From Batrachochytrium dendrobatidis JAM81 (lineage: Eukaryota; Chytridiomycota; Chytridiomycetes; Rhizophydiales), in the NCBI RefSeq assembly GCF_000203795.2, contig NW_006281109.1:320001-384000 (forward strand): DNA of 64,000 bases, read 5' to 3'. The notes beneath the pieces are model-generated. The model had not been told where the DNA came from, ran no database searches, and saw nothing but the letters and a program-made list of their open reading frames with translations. The stretch's first letter is position 1. Every line of letters starts with the position of its first letter. Shown in pieces: positions 11,001 to 23,268 of the stretch. Made by a program: the position numbers and the translations under genes.

Positions 11001-14000
11001 GAATATGAGACGAAAGAATATTGCACATGGTCAAAAGTAGTTTTGGCAAATACATGTGCATTGATTCAAGTGGAAACTGCTTGAAAACCTTGGTAATGGC
11101 AATGGCAAGCGGGATTCTAATTGGAATGGATTCGTCATCTTTAATCGACAGGATTCGCTGAAGATGAGGAAGTATTTTTGTAATGGTAGCATCAAGAATC
11201 TTGGCTGATTGAAGCTGATAAGCAGTCAGCCCTTGCTTATTAGACGTGCAATCCTCTGCATTAGCTGTTTGAGGATCCGACAAAATAGATTCAACTGAAT
11301 CGATACTTTTTTGAATCGTATCAGAATCAACAGTCTTGATTTGATTTTTTCCATCCATATCTGAATCCTTGTCGTCAGCAGCCGTTTCTGTTTTGGTTTC
11401 CACATCCACATCCTCGTCATCTTCAATTATATTATCTTCGTCATTGTCGGCATCAGTAGCGTCCTTTTCATCCACATCCATGGCAGCCACATCTTCGCCT
11501 TTATCGCCAATCAAATCAAAATGAAATTGATCAAGAATATGGACAAGCGAACGCACCATAATTTTTTCCAGTCTGGGCTGTTTTCCAATCAAGTTTAAAA
11601 AGCGTTTCACCAGTGAATAATAGTGTGTCCATTTGAGCGTGCCAGCACACGCACCCAACGTGACAATAGAGTCATTGATGACATTATGCTCTTGAATGCG
11701 ATCAGACTCAAAAATAAAGTGAGAAACAAGTGGCAAAAAGATGTTGGCTATGTTGTTGGATTTAAGCTGATGAGCATTACAGGCATCTGCTAATCGGCGG
11801 AGTGCTCGTTGACGTCGATGAACTTGCAAGTGATAAATATTATTGAAGAAATTAACTTCGTCATTGCCCTTGGCAAGCAATACAGTCATATCTTCAAACT
11901 GTGGCATGCTGGGAAAAGTTTCGACAAGCTGACCCAATAGCGTACAAAATTCTTGACGAATAGTTATGGATTTGTGCTTAATACCGATTTTAATGCTCGG
12001 AAGGACGAGATGCAATACAAGATCCATGTAGCTCAAATCACTCCGAACTCCCGTCGCAGCAGCAAATGGAGTCACGTCATTACAAGGCTGTATACCAGCC
12101 TGAGTTATAAATCGTTGTATGCCATACGATGCACTCGTTCGAATTGAAAACTCTTCTTCCTCCTGAGTATAAAAAACAAGATTGTACAAAATAGGCCTCC
12201 ACTGAATCGGCTCAAGCGTTGTATAAAGCTCTTCGTTGATTTTAGAAAATGCACCAAATCGTCGATTAAAATCAGGCTCGTCCATTCTTTTTGGAGAAAA
12301 TGCATTCATGTCATCCAGTAAATCTGCCACAATACTCAAATCGCTTGGGTTAAAAGAAACAAGCTGTCTGAATACAAACAAAAGCTTCGTGCGAGCAAGT
12401 CGAGTTTTGAGAGTACTAAATAACTGACATACCACAGGGTAGTATACCGACGTGTCTACTGATACGGTTGCAAGGGTAGGCAAAATGGGTATGAATTGAC
12501 CAAAGATTTCCAAAATATCAACCTTGGTGATTTCAGGAACAACTCGATCGGGACGTTTCAAAAAAGGAAGCAGCATTGTAACTAGTGTTTCGGCATTGCC
12601 AGCCACAGTGACATGGCTCGACAACGCAGATATGACACGGATGATCCGCATAGTAATGTTGTCACCCGAAAAACGCACTGGCCGCCCATTAGTTCCACTG
12701 GATATAGTATTTTCAAGAACATACTCCAGATGTCCCAAAATAATTGTCATGTGTGGAATTAGCATAGTTTGCATGATCTCTAGATCTGGATAAGACAAAT
12801 GCAGTTTTTGAATCGACTCGATCATTCCAACAACAACAGAAACAACACTGGCGTGAACCTTTTTAGCAGAAAGCAGTGAAAAAACAGATGGTAGTAATGT
12901 ACTATCGTATTCTGTCAGGTAACCAATATACTTGACATTTTTTGACCAAGATGCAATCAGTTCAAGCAGTGCGCTTGGTGCTTGCGTGTTTTCAATATGG
13001 AATCTAGAAAGCCGATGAGAAATATGCGATACAAACAGAGGTTTGATGTAAGGTGAAAAATCAAAGTCTACTTCTGTGCTAAAAAGTTGAATAAGTCGTT
13101 GAACAGCCAGCACACGGACTTCACGAAGCTGTCCCAATTCAAAATCTGGGGTTATTGAAACACATTCCTTGTCTTGATTAGCAGCTTCTCGAATTACAGT
13201 TTCTGAATGATGGATAAGATAAATGATGGTCTTGAGGATTCCAAAAAGATGCGGTGCAATAAGTGAGCGAAGCTGCTTGAACAAATCTTCCAATACAGTC
13301 ATGAAACCTATTTGTTTTTTGAGAGGGCCAACCATTGACGATTTTACATTGTCGATGATAACTAGAGAACCGCCTGATTCAGGATCGGCTTGTAACAAAA
13401 TCTTGCTGAATGGTTTCAGCATGAGGTCGATAATATACTGGCGCTCTTGAGTCTGAAGCCCCGCTACAAAGGAAAAAACTGCAATACGACGAGCCTTTAA
13501 ACCTGTTTTTGACGCTTGTCTTTGTCGGTGACTAATTAGCTTCCCGTATAGAATTCGAGAAATAGTATGCATCAGCGCAGGCTGATCTACTGTATTGATT
13601 TTGGAGTAGAGATCTTCCATATCAATAGTGGATAGACTGTCACGGAAACTTTCGTCATTAATAAGCCCATAAAGACACCCAGAATATGCAGCAACACCTG
13701 GCTGATTCCATGTTAGTACACAGTCCAAAGCGTGTTTTTGTACTTTGGCATCACCTTTTGTCAGCAGCTGATTGAATATTGCAAATAGCTCTGTAGAGAA
13801 TGCTAACCCTTTTGAATTACGAATCTTGGAAAACATCTCTAGAAAGGCCAAAATCTTTGTACGAGCATGAAGTGTAGAGGTATTTGCAGGTTTCTCGGTC
13901 TCGTCGATTGCCTTTTTATCAAGTTCGGTTACTTTTGTTTCTGTGGATGGAGCAGTATCATCATACTCGTCGCGGAACATTTTAAGAAAGAGTGGAACAA

Positions 14001-17000
14001 TGTCTTTGGAATAACGATTCACCACATCAGGAAGACTAGCAAGTGCTCGAATTAACAGGCAATAGATGTTGACAGAATCAACTCTTTCAAGAGCAGGCTG
14101 AGTAGCAGAAACAAACAACTCCATGCTGCTTAATTGCTCGGTATCGAATTTTCCGACTGCATTTTTCCAAGTAGTTTCAAATACCCTTTGATTGGAGCAA
14201 GAGAATTGAATCTTTTTGAAACCTCGTGTCTTGCCAGACTTTTTCGATCCAAAGTTTTTTCGGTACTTTGATTTTGATTCAAGTTTGGTGCTATTTTCAA
14301 TCTCCATTGCGTCGCCATCGCTCTCTTCGCTGTTGTCATCGTCTATTTCAACTCCCTCATCTAGATCAGCGTTTTCTATTGTAGCATCTAAAGAAAGCTC
14401 ATTTACTCCCTGAGCATCCATTTGGTTTGTCTCGATTGAGTAACTTTGATGACCAAAATCATCTGAAGTCATGTCCTTGGCCAGTTCAATGAAACTATAA
14501 AATATCGGCCAAAACTGAGTACTGTATGATTTGGCGACTGCGACTAATCCTTTTGTAGCTTCGGGCCAGATGACATTGAAGTTGACCGAAAACATGGCAC
14601 AGAGGTACCGTACAGTGATTGTTTCATAAAGAGTAGGAAGAGCCTTGGAAGATGCAAGAATATCCAGTTTTCGAAGCAAAATGACTTTGTCACGAGCATT
14701 GGCTACAGTGTTGGACATTTGCTCCAAATCCAAACATATTTGAAAAATCTGGCAAGGACCGCAAAGCGACACGTCCTTGACTGGTTTAAGTGGTACTTGT
14801 TCAAACGCACACAAAATACGCAAACTGCAAAGTCGTACTGGAGAATACACCGATCCGACATTCTCCTGCAAACATTTAACAATGGATGGCAGTGTGTCTA
14901 CAGAAAGTAACTGCTTGGAATCAGAAGATAGGCTGATACTTTCAACATAATCAGCTACACCGTTTAATAAAGAAATATTGGTTTGTGCATACTCTAGGTA
15001 CTCCACCATGACGAGATCCCAAATTTGAGCCATAGAAATCTCGGTTTTTTTTGATCGTATATGCATACTAGATAATACCGATCCAGCAAGTGATTTGAGC
15101 ATTTCTTTACCATCGCCCATGACTAACGCAGAGTTGATGGTAATTTCTGGCAAACTCTTGAGTTTTTGCAAAATCGAGACAAGAAGTATTTTGTACGTGT
15201 CAAACAATGCGTCTTCTGGTACAGAAAGATGCGTCAATACAGAGATAGCAGCGTAAAGAAACGCAATACGAGACACATCCAATTCATCACTTTTTTGATT
15301 AAAGTTGGCACGCATCTTGATGTAATCCAGAGTTTTCAACCCAATATTGATGGTAAATGAGGCTGAGCTTTTATCGTCAGATCGTCTAGCAAATACATCA
15401 GTTTCGGAGAATCGAATAAATTTAGTTTTATCTTTGAGAGCGTGGGGAATCTGATTGGAGATTTTTTCAAAATCATCTCCCAGGATTGAAGACAACAGTA
15501 GTATGCATCGCTCCGGACTTGTGTTCCAATAATGCTGTACAAACCCAAGTGCAAAGGGAAAAATGAATTTCGCAAAATGCACATATTCGGCTCTCAGAAG
15601 CGTTTCAAACAGATAGAATGCCAAATCAGAGTTTGATGACGTGCAAATTAATACAACAGTATTCCTTCCACGCACCAAGGCATCTTCTAAGGGGGCATTG
15701 ATTAAAAGCAAACAAAATGATTGCACAAATGTAGCTTGGATCTTGGAAGTGGAGTGTTTTCCTAAAAGTACTGGCGTTGCCAGTTTGTTGAACAATTCGA
15801 AAATAACTGAATACTCGTTAATGCGCGACCCACGACGAAGACCAATCCACTGGCTAATTAACACCAAGCTTTGATTCAATCGTGAGACTTGTTCAGAAGT
15901 GGAAGCGTTGCTAAAAGTATCAACTGTATTTATCATGATTTTCCATAAATCAGACATGGATTCCTTGGAGCCATAGTGTCCCATGAGAGCCATCAGTTTT
16001 TTGCACATTCGCAATCCAGCACTATTTCCGTGCTTTTCATTTTGATCAAGCGCAATAGTGACAATGTTTTGGAAAATTTGGGGCGATTTTGAACAAAATG
16101 AACCTTGTACTTGCTATCATGGCAATTGTGTCAATCCAAAATAAATACATATTAGTGATTCAATATCAACATGATACTTGTCAATTTAAAACAGATTCAA
16201 CATACCTTGACTGTTTCAAAATATACTAAACTAACACTTTCAATGTATTCATTTAGATTGTTTGTCAAGAGAGTTTCCATGATAAAAGTAAAGACCTTGA
16301 TCCGTTTGTCTTCCTCTTTAATTTTTCGAAGAAGAAACCCAAAGGATTCTGCGGCAAATGAACGCACATAAAGTTTTGGATGTTCCAAAACAGGAATGAA
16401 AAGACTATGCATTTAAATGGGTTTTGATAACAGTGTGCATAGATGAGCTTAAATTAAAACAAGAATGAATGTGAAAAGACTATAACCTACCTATACGTAG
16501 CTTCAAGATCCACTAAAAGTTCCTTGGATAAATATTTAAATAAAAAAGCAATATTGTTGAATACAGCCTATAGTTTAAAGTGGTATAGAATTTATCCATA
16601 TAGCTGTAAGTGAGCAAGTTACCAACAAACATCAAGCAAACAGATTTTATCCAAAATCATTCAACCTACCTCGAGTACTTCAGGATGCGTCGAGGATTTG
16701 ACAAGTAATACGATTGATTGAAATACAACTGGGAAATGAGGATAAAACTCTTCTTGAAGATCTTTTGCAAGAGCAGTAACAAGACTAAATGTTCAAACAA
16801 TTAAAATCAGCTCAATACTGAACGCAGATGAATGATATAATCTGTTGTGCATCTGGGCTAACCCAAATGGATCGACACTATATATCATACCTAAGAATAG
16901 GCTGAATTGCTTGACTTTTTGGAACGGCAAGATGCTTTTCAAATGCTTGGACAATACATTCTTTATGGTACAGAATCTGCATCAAAGACCCAGTATATTT

Positions 17001-17469
17001 GCTGATGTCGTGCTGAAAAAGAGTAAAGTGGGTTGTGCAATTGAGATCACTCATTTGAGTCAAAGTGTCTTGAAAAAATGACTCGACATCCTGATTGTAT
17101 TACAAGTTACATGTTCAGCGTATCGATACATGGTTGATGTTGTGAAATGCATAAAAAGCAATTTTATGAAAAAAAATAGTATGAATTAGCAAGTCGAGTG
17201 CAGTATCAAGTTTCCAACCAAATGCAAGACTAACCTCGCTAGCATCCGATACTTTAATCACTCTATGGATTGAATTGATTTTAATATTCTTGATTCGATC
17301 ATTAAACGATTGAAACTGAGTTGCAGGAGTGTAACATTTGAAAATCACCAAAAACCTCAAACTATTAGTAACATGATGTGAATTCAAAAATCGATACACC
17401 AAGCATGTGTACCTTGAAACGGTTTGTTCCTCCAGATACATTGAGCTGTTTAACCTGAATGGTATCCAT
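8049..17469 (-). CDS. UTP20: UTP20, U3 snoRNP/SSU-processome HEAT-repeat protein
   Basis: UTP20 is a giant alpha-solenoid scaffold in the 90S pre-ribosome, needed for early 18S rRNA processing. The gene starts at 17469 (MDTIQVKQLNVSGGTNRFK) with a string of small exons holding the conserved N-terminus (RFLVIFK..., FNDRIKNIKINSIHRV, DVESFFQDTL, HKECIVQAFEKHLAV, YVRSFAAESFGFLLRK at 16404-16206). One 7,476 nt exon (8638-16113) follows, then exons 8406-8541 and 8049-8323. The last exon carries the family's basic tail (SIQAVVDPEASSRRRIQKN, SRKRKSEEHSK). Total is roughly 2,800 residues, as in other eukaryotes. Two acidic stretches occur (around 14290-14380 and 11390-11480). The middle junctions among the N-terminal exons are approximate. 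Confidence 0.93.
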
Positions 17470-17539
17470 AGTAACAACAGCCTTGAAGGTCAAGTAAAAT
17501 ATCGAATAAAGTGAAAATAAAAAAAATAAAAATTTATAT

Positions 17540-17903
17540 TTCAGCCGTATTCACGTAAAATGAAACTTGTATTTATCTTTGGAATAGATAATAGTTGAAT
17601 AGTCTGCATTTTCTATTACAAATTGACTTGAATCAACACAGCAACAATCACAAGATTTATGCTTTCAATCCAGACATTGGGTTGACTACAAACTCATGTA
17701 TCCTGAAATATCACGCTTTCAGGAAAATAAAGATTGCACATCTCAAGAACGCAACTCTACATGCCAGTCACCACAAGAAAAATCAATACACTTTGTCAGA
17801 GTTCAAGCAGCACAATGTATCTAGTAAACTGCACTCATCATTTCATGAGATTGTTTATTATGTATTTTGACTTTGGTATTTCATTTTACGTGAATACAGA
17901 CGC
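17540..17903. mobile_element. MITE-like element, copy b (best-preserved ends)
   Basis: Begins CAGCCGTATTCACGTAAAAT at 17541 and ends ATTTTACGTGAATACAG at 17883-17899. The inner 18 bases of the ends (GTATTCACGTAAAATGAA and its complement) match perfectly as an inverted repeat. The element is about 360 bp and has no transposase or other recognisable coding content. Internal motifs (AAATAAAGATTGCAC, TTCATGAGATTG) recur in copies d, e and f. It sits 71 bp upstream of the UTP20 ATG, inside the likely UTP20 promoter. A target-site duplication was not clear. Confidence 0.75.
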
Positions 17904-18013
17904 AGATTGCAGTATAAATAAAATGCAACTTTATCCTGATGTTCTGATTGGGATTGAACAGAGCAGTCTGATTGCGTACTTTAATTGTTCAATCATCAAT
18001 ATAGTCAAACATG

Positions 18014-19001
18014 TTATCTTCTAAACCGCTGTTTTTTGTGAATGTGTGTTCCCATTGAGGCTGGATGCTGCAGTCGGTATCGTCGAAATGCTTCACGCAA
18101 ATGGTCTGGTCTAATCGGTATGTTCTCCGGTTCTCCAATCTCCTCCATATAATTAAGTGCTATACAAATCATGCAGCACATGGTCAGTGTCTTGATGATA
18201 CGTGATGCTTCGATATAAACTTGGTAGTTTACCTTCTTCAACAATCTCGCCAACAAAAAGCTTGCCGCATCCACCAACAATAATACCCACCGATGCAGGA
18301 ACAATCCCGCCTACAATATTTTGCAGATACTAGACAAACAATACATTGAACGAGGTTTAGACACTGTTTACAGTTCTCTAACAACTGATCGATAAGTACC
18401 TTGCGCATTGACGACTTTGGTAAATGTGCCCGACGATAAACCTCGTATCGTTGCAGCTGCTCAGGGTTGAATGTGTCTAGTAAAGCTCTAGATCAAAGTC
18501 AATGGGTTAAAAGGTGAATAGACTCCATGTATTCAATGAACTTGCAGCCTAATAACCAACTACAACATGGCATACTATTGGCACGTACTTTGTAGCTTCT
18601 CGATCTTCAGCAGTGGCTGCTGGCATCTGCAGTAACTGTTCATCAGCATCATCTTCCTCTTCATCTAAACCTTCCTCCTCCATACCAGCATCTCTCAACT
18701 GTGCTGCTCCATTTCCAGAACCCACAAGTCCACTTGGATCCTGTGCATTGGCCGAAATGGTTGCTCCAGCTCCTCGCTGAATTGCACTGCTGCTAACCAT
18801 AACCGAGTCGTCTGCCATCAGCGACATAGAATCCATAGGCGTATCTACTTCATCCCGACCAGCACCAGTTGATCCAGCATCTCCAGATATGGATGCTCTA
18901 CTTTTTCCCCTTGCCCGAGGTTTCTCTGACAGGATCTTTGCAGGCTTGGCTTTGGCTTGACTAGGAGGTCGTCCTCTTGGACGCTTGACTGTTTGAACCA
19001 T
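18014..19001 (-). CDS. TAF11: TFIID subunit TAF11
   Basis: A histone-fold TBP-associated factor that pairs with TAF13 inside TFIID. Four exons: the first (about 18596-19001) encodes a low-complexity N-terminus with an AT-hook-like KRPRGRPPSQ near residue 10 and an acidic EEEGLDEEEDDADEQ run. The next three give the TAF11 histone fold, LLDTFNPEQLQRYEVYRRAHLPKSSMRK, IVGGIVPASVGIIVGGCGKLFVGEIVEEA and PIRPDHLREAFRRYR, ending at 18014. The fold is at the C-terminus as in other TAF11 proteins. Length is about 270 residues. The AT-hook-like motif at the extreme N-terminus is not something I associate with the family and could add DNA contact. Confidence 0.92.
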
Positions 19002-19196
19002 TTATGATCAACAGACTAGATGTGATTGTACAAATAGCGTAATAGGCATAAAAATACCAACAATAATTCTGTCACAAATTCGCCAAATTCTTTCAAAAAT
19101 ATTGGGCAAAATGAATTTGACAACTCATTAGTTTAGCCAAAAACTAATATAAAGTTGAAAATTGGCCAAATCGAATGCTCAGCTCAACGCTCAATA

Positions 19197-20851
19197 ATGG
19201 TTGGCGTTCCATCAAGTGTTGCCAAGTACAGGACTGCCTTTGAATCCGCAGAATCAAGAGACTTGCGTGGTCATACAGGAAAAGTCAATAGTGTGAAATG
19301 GAATTGCGATGGAAGACGAGTAGCTTCTGGCTCTGCAGACAAAACTGCCCGTATATGGACTATGGAACGCTCGGTATGATCTCAATGGCTTCGACCTGTT
19401 CAACTATAACAATGAAAACATTTGTAGATTCGCTGTTTTATTCTCTCGAACATTTCTCTGATCTATTCTCTGTCATTTTTATTTATTCTCAGACACTTCG
19501 GGAATCTACCGAGTTGAGAGGCCATCAAGGAAGCGTTAGCAAAGCAGTCTGGGATCCAGATCATCCAGACAAATTGGCAACTGCTTCTGTAGATTGCAGT
19601 GTCCGTCTTTGGGATGTACGAGGTATTCATTTTTATTTTAATATTTGCTAAACTCTACAATTTAAACCATTACACTTGATCACTAAAACTTGTCGATCCA
19701 TTACTACATTTGGAATTTGGAAATAAATGCATGCGTTGCAGCTCATCGCTCACCATCCCACACAATTCAAACAAAGGGAGAAAATATCAATATGTGCTGG
19801 AGTCCTGATAGCCGATGCATTGCTGTAGGAAACAGGGTAATCGCTTTTACCGTGACAATGCATTGATACTCGATGCATCGTATTCAGCATGTACTTACAC
19901 AGTGGTATCAACACTATAGGATGATTTAATCACATTTATTGATCCTCGTGGTGGAACAGATGGCGAAGGCAAAAAGACATATATTTGGCATACGCTTTCC
20001 AATGAGCATGAGGTATGTAGTCTCAAACAAATAGATTTTGCTCTGCAATTCATCATCTATCTAGTGCTGCCGAGTAGATTTAAAGGTAGTTTAATCCGAT
20101 TTAAATTTCTGTAACCGACTTTTTGCTTTAGATCAATGAACTAGACTGGAATTATGCTGGGGATCTATTGTTTCTTACTACTGGAGAGGGTACTGTCAAA
20201 ATAATCGAGTTTCCCTCATTCAAGACTGTACATTCATTTAAAGCACACACTGCCAATGCATACTGTATAGAATTTGATCCTCGTGGAAGGTACAAAACAA
20301 TTGAACGATACTTGATGTGGCTTTATTCTAATCTACACTGCTTCGACATGCTAGATATTTTGCTACTGGTGGTGCCGATGCAATCGTAGCTCTTTGGGAT
20401 ATAGAAACACTAACAAGCTTGCAAACATTTAGTCGTCTCGAGTAAGTTGATTTATAGTGTGTATTTTGGTTTTATTTGTAAGGATTCACTAATTGGCACA
20501 TTGCAAACCTATTTTGTGTTCCAGTTGGCCGATTCGAGCACTGTCATTTAGTTTTGATGGAGATTTTATTGTATACGGATCTGACGATAAATGCATAGAT
20601 ATTGCAAGTATTCCTATTATCGGATCTACATGTCTTGACAATGGTTTATTCGAATACTCACTTACAATATATATTAATAACAGTCACACGTCGAGTCAGG
20701 AGAGCATATATTTACTCTAAAGACGAATGCAGCAATAAATTCGCTAGCATGGCATCCGACTAAACACATTCTTGCCTATGCAACAGATGGAAGCGATCAC
20801 AATGGACGACCAGCAAGTCTCCAGGTCTTTGGATTCAATCGGCAGTCCTGA
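19197..20851 (+). CDS. THOC3: THO complex subunit 3 (THOC3/TEX1), WD40 protein
   Basis: THOC3/TEX1 is part of the TREX/THO complex, which couples transcription to mRNP assembly and export. About nine exons assemble a seven-bladed WD40 propeller: LRGHTGKVNSVKWNCDGRRVASGSADKTARIW, then LRGHQGSVSKAVWDPDHPDKLATASVDCSVRLWDVR, SHTIQTKGENINMCWSPDSRCIAVGN, INELDWNYAGDLLFLTTGEGTVKI, FKAHTANAYCIEFDPRGRYFATGGADAIVALWD, WPIRALSFSFDGDFIVYGSDDKCIDI and INSLAWHPTKHILAYATD. The insert DPRGGTDGEGKKTYIWHTLSNEHEINEL is typical of THOC3. Start: MVGVPSS at 19197; an in-frame ATG at 19155 would add 14 residues. It is divergent from TAF11, with 195 bp between the start codons. Confidence 0.88.
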
Positions 20852-21010
20852 CAATGTGGCTATTTGGAGCAAGACATTCATCTGAGAATAAAAAAGATCA
20901 ACTTTTAAAAGCTATACGAATCCAATGTTTAGGCGAATGATGCCATATGGGATGCACTTTCAATAAAAGCAATACTTGCTCTACTATATATGCTACCATG
21001 ATAAAAGGAT

Positions 21011-21481
21011 TTACACACCACATTTATAAAATAGTTTAAATGATCTACCTTGAAATCCAGTCAGATGCACAACTTGGATACCAGCATCAGTCAACATCTG
21101 CACTCCAGAACAGTTTTCGACCAGATTTGGAGGTTCAAGAATCCCAATCAACACTTTTGAAATGCCAGCATCGATCAGTCTATTTACACAAGGAAGATTT
21201 CCAGATAAACGCAAACTGCAAGGTTCCATAGTGGTATACATGATTGCATCACGCATCCTGTCAAGATCTAATCCTGCATGCGATGCCTTGATGAGACAGA
21301 CTTGCTCAGCATGAGTATTTCCAGGTAATTCTCTCGAATAGCCAGTGTATACTGTTGATGGATGAAGTACCAAAACTGCACCAACACAGTATGCAGACTC
21401 TGATGGGATTGATTTATTTGCTTCAGCAATTGCCAGTTTCATATAGGCTTGATCCTGCACTGATCCTTGAACTGACTGCAT
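21011..21481 (-). CDS. DRAP-deaminase-like cytidine deaminase-fold protein (RIB2 type)
   Basis: Belongs to the cytidine/deoxycytidylate deaminase superfamily and most resembles the pyrimidine deaminase step of fungal riboflavin synthesis (the deaminase half of RIB2). Visible motifs: YMKLAIAEANKS, AYCVGAVLVLHPS, GYSRELPGNTHAEQ (HAE: zinc ligand His plus catalytic Glu), TMEPCSLRLSGNLPC (two zinc Cys), a GILEPP loop, and GVQMLTDAGIQVVHLTG. The start at 21481 (MQSVQGSVQDQAY) is preferred; an in-frame extension upstream begins without ATG. At about 156 residues it is a stand-alone deaminase, unlike the fused RIB2 of budding yeast. A GTAGAT donor right after LTGFQ (21042) could lead to a further small exon that I cannot place. 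Confidence 0.8.
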   Translation of the reverse strand: MQSVQGSVQDQAYMKLAIAEANKSIPSESAYCVGAVLVLHPSTVYTGYSRELPGNTHAEQVCLIKASHAGLDLDRMRDAIMYTTMEPCSLRLSGNLPCVNRLIDAGISKVLIGILEPPNLVENCSGVQMLTDAGIQVVHLTGFQGRSFKLFYKCGV

Positions 21482-21645
21482 TCTAGTATGGCATAGTCGA
21501 GACCTTTGCCATGACAATGAACAGCAGTGAGATATAGTGGATAGACTGTATAATATACAGAATTTACCGTCAAACCCCAAAACCCTTGCTCAGAGAATCT
21601 GCTTCAGATTTGCATTGAACTGCTTGCAACTTCATCTAGTCAAAC
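21482..21645. promoter_or_regulatory. Divergent promoter, deaminase / RPN8
   Basis: Only 164 bp separate the start codons of the RIB2-like deaminase (-) and RPN8 (+), so both genes must use overlapping control sequence. I see no clear proteasome-type control element (an Rpn4 site would contain GGTGGCAAA). Confidence 0.4.
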
Positions 21646-23001
21646 ATGCCTGCTACCGTCACCTCACCCGCCGGAATAGTTGTTCATCCTCTAGTGCTGC
21701 TCTCGGTGGTCGACCACTACAACCGGACTGCTAAAAACACCAACAAGCGCGTGCTTGGAGTCCTTTTGGGTCAACAGACTGGCAATCACATCAACGTTGC
21801 AAACAGCTATGCCAGTGAGTAACTGCTGCTCTGATAACATTGCACTGTTTGTCATGCATCTCTGCGCTATTTCACATTGGCTGGAATTGACAATCATACA
21901 TCTGGGCTTTATTACTATTTAGTGCCTTTTGAGGAAGATGAAAAGGACCCATCAGTCTGGTTCTTGGATCATAATTATCATGAAGCCATGTACGATATGT
22001 TCAAAAAGGTTAATGGTAAGACACTGTCTTTGAAACTATTTGTTTATAATCTGGAGTTGTCGCAATATATCTTGACATGCACATGGAAAGTTCAAGATCT
22101 GAGTACTCTGCTTAATCCAAATTGTATCAACTCCAATATGGAATATTACTACTATATTATCTCTGCATTTCCTGATGTTTACTATTTCTATCAATTTATT
22201 GCAATGGCTTTAAGCTCGGGAAAAGATTGTTGGCTGGTACCACACTGGTCCCAAACTTCGTCCATCCGATCTAGAAATTAACGAGGTGTTCAAAAGGTAT
22301 ACAGCTAGTCCTGCACTGGTTATTATCGATGTGAACCCTAGTGAGCTCAGCATTCCAACCGATGCCTACATGTCCATTGAAGAAATTCACGATGTAAGTC
22401 GAGTATATTCAAGCAGATTCGACTTTTGCTTTACATCTACTGTTTAAGCCTATATCAATTGAATTTTGTAAATTATATTTAGGATGGTACTGCAGCCATT
22501 AAAACATTTGTTCATCTTCCATCGTCCATTGAGGCTGAAGAATCCGAGGAAATTGGTGTTGAGCATCTTTTGCGTGATATCAAGGACACATCTGTGAGCA
22601 CTCTTTCTACCCAGATTACTAGCCAAGTCAATTCCCTCAAAAGTCTGCATGTTCATTTAACCGAGATTCGGAACTACCTTTCCAAAGTACTTGCTGGAAA
22701 ATTACCCATTAACCACCAAATCATCTACAATCTTCAGGAAATTTTCAACAAACTTCCCAACCTATCTGTTCCCACCACTGTAAAATCATTTGCTGTTAAA
22801 ACCAATGACGAACTTTTGATTATTTACCTGTCGTCATTGATTCGTGCTGTCATTGCCCTGCATGGATTGATTGACAACAAAATCATGTTGCAAGACCATG
22901 AAAACAAGGAAAACAATGCTGCCACGGGAAAATTAAATATCAAGGATGTTACCAGTGAAAAAGATGCCACTGCTGTGGATATAAAGGATACCAAGAAATA
23001 A
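21646..23001 (+). CDS. RPN8: 26S proteasome regulatory subunit RPN8 (PSMD7)
   Basis: A lid subunit with an MPN fold that pairs with the deubiquitinase RPN11. Exons begin [27 protein letters not shown] at 21646. Diagnostic blocks follow: [120 protein letters not shown] and [15 protein letters not shown]. The MPN domain has GWYHTGP where active JAMM enzymes have the HxHPG zinc motif, so it is catalytically inactive, as RPN8 always is. The long last exon (22483-23001) encodes the C-terminal helices and a charged Lys-rich tail. Introns fall at about 21811, 22016, 22230 and 22393. Confidence 0.95.
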
Positions 23002-23268
23002 ATCCTATAGTCTGTTGAAACTTTGAGGGTTCAACTATTTGTCAACTTTAATTTGGGCAGATATCTACTTATCAAAGTATCCGAAATAAAACTTATCCTT
23101 TATTACTTTTATTGACCATCTTGATAGGTTGATTGCAACGCAGGTTGAATATTTGATGATCAAGCAAACGCAGATTCAACTTGATTTGTATTTTTGGACG
23201 AAATGTTGACCCTTTTGGCCAAATCTTTTGTCCAACTCAGCATTTGTGTTTAGCCTGATATTCAAACT

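Noticed and set aside
17540..17903. A defined target-site duplication flanking element copy b
   Set aside because: Short AT-rich matches exist on both sides, but none is consistent across the copies, so element boundaries are left approximate.
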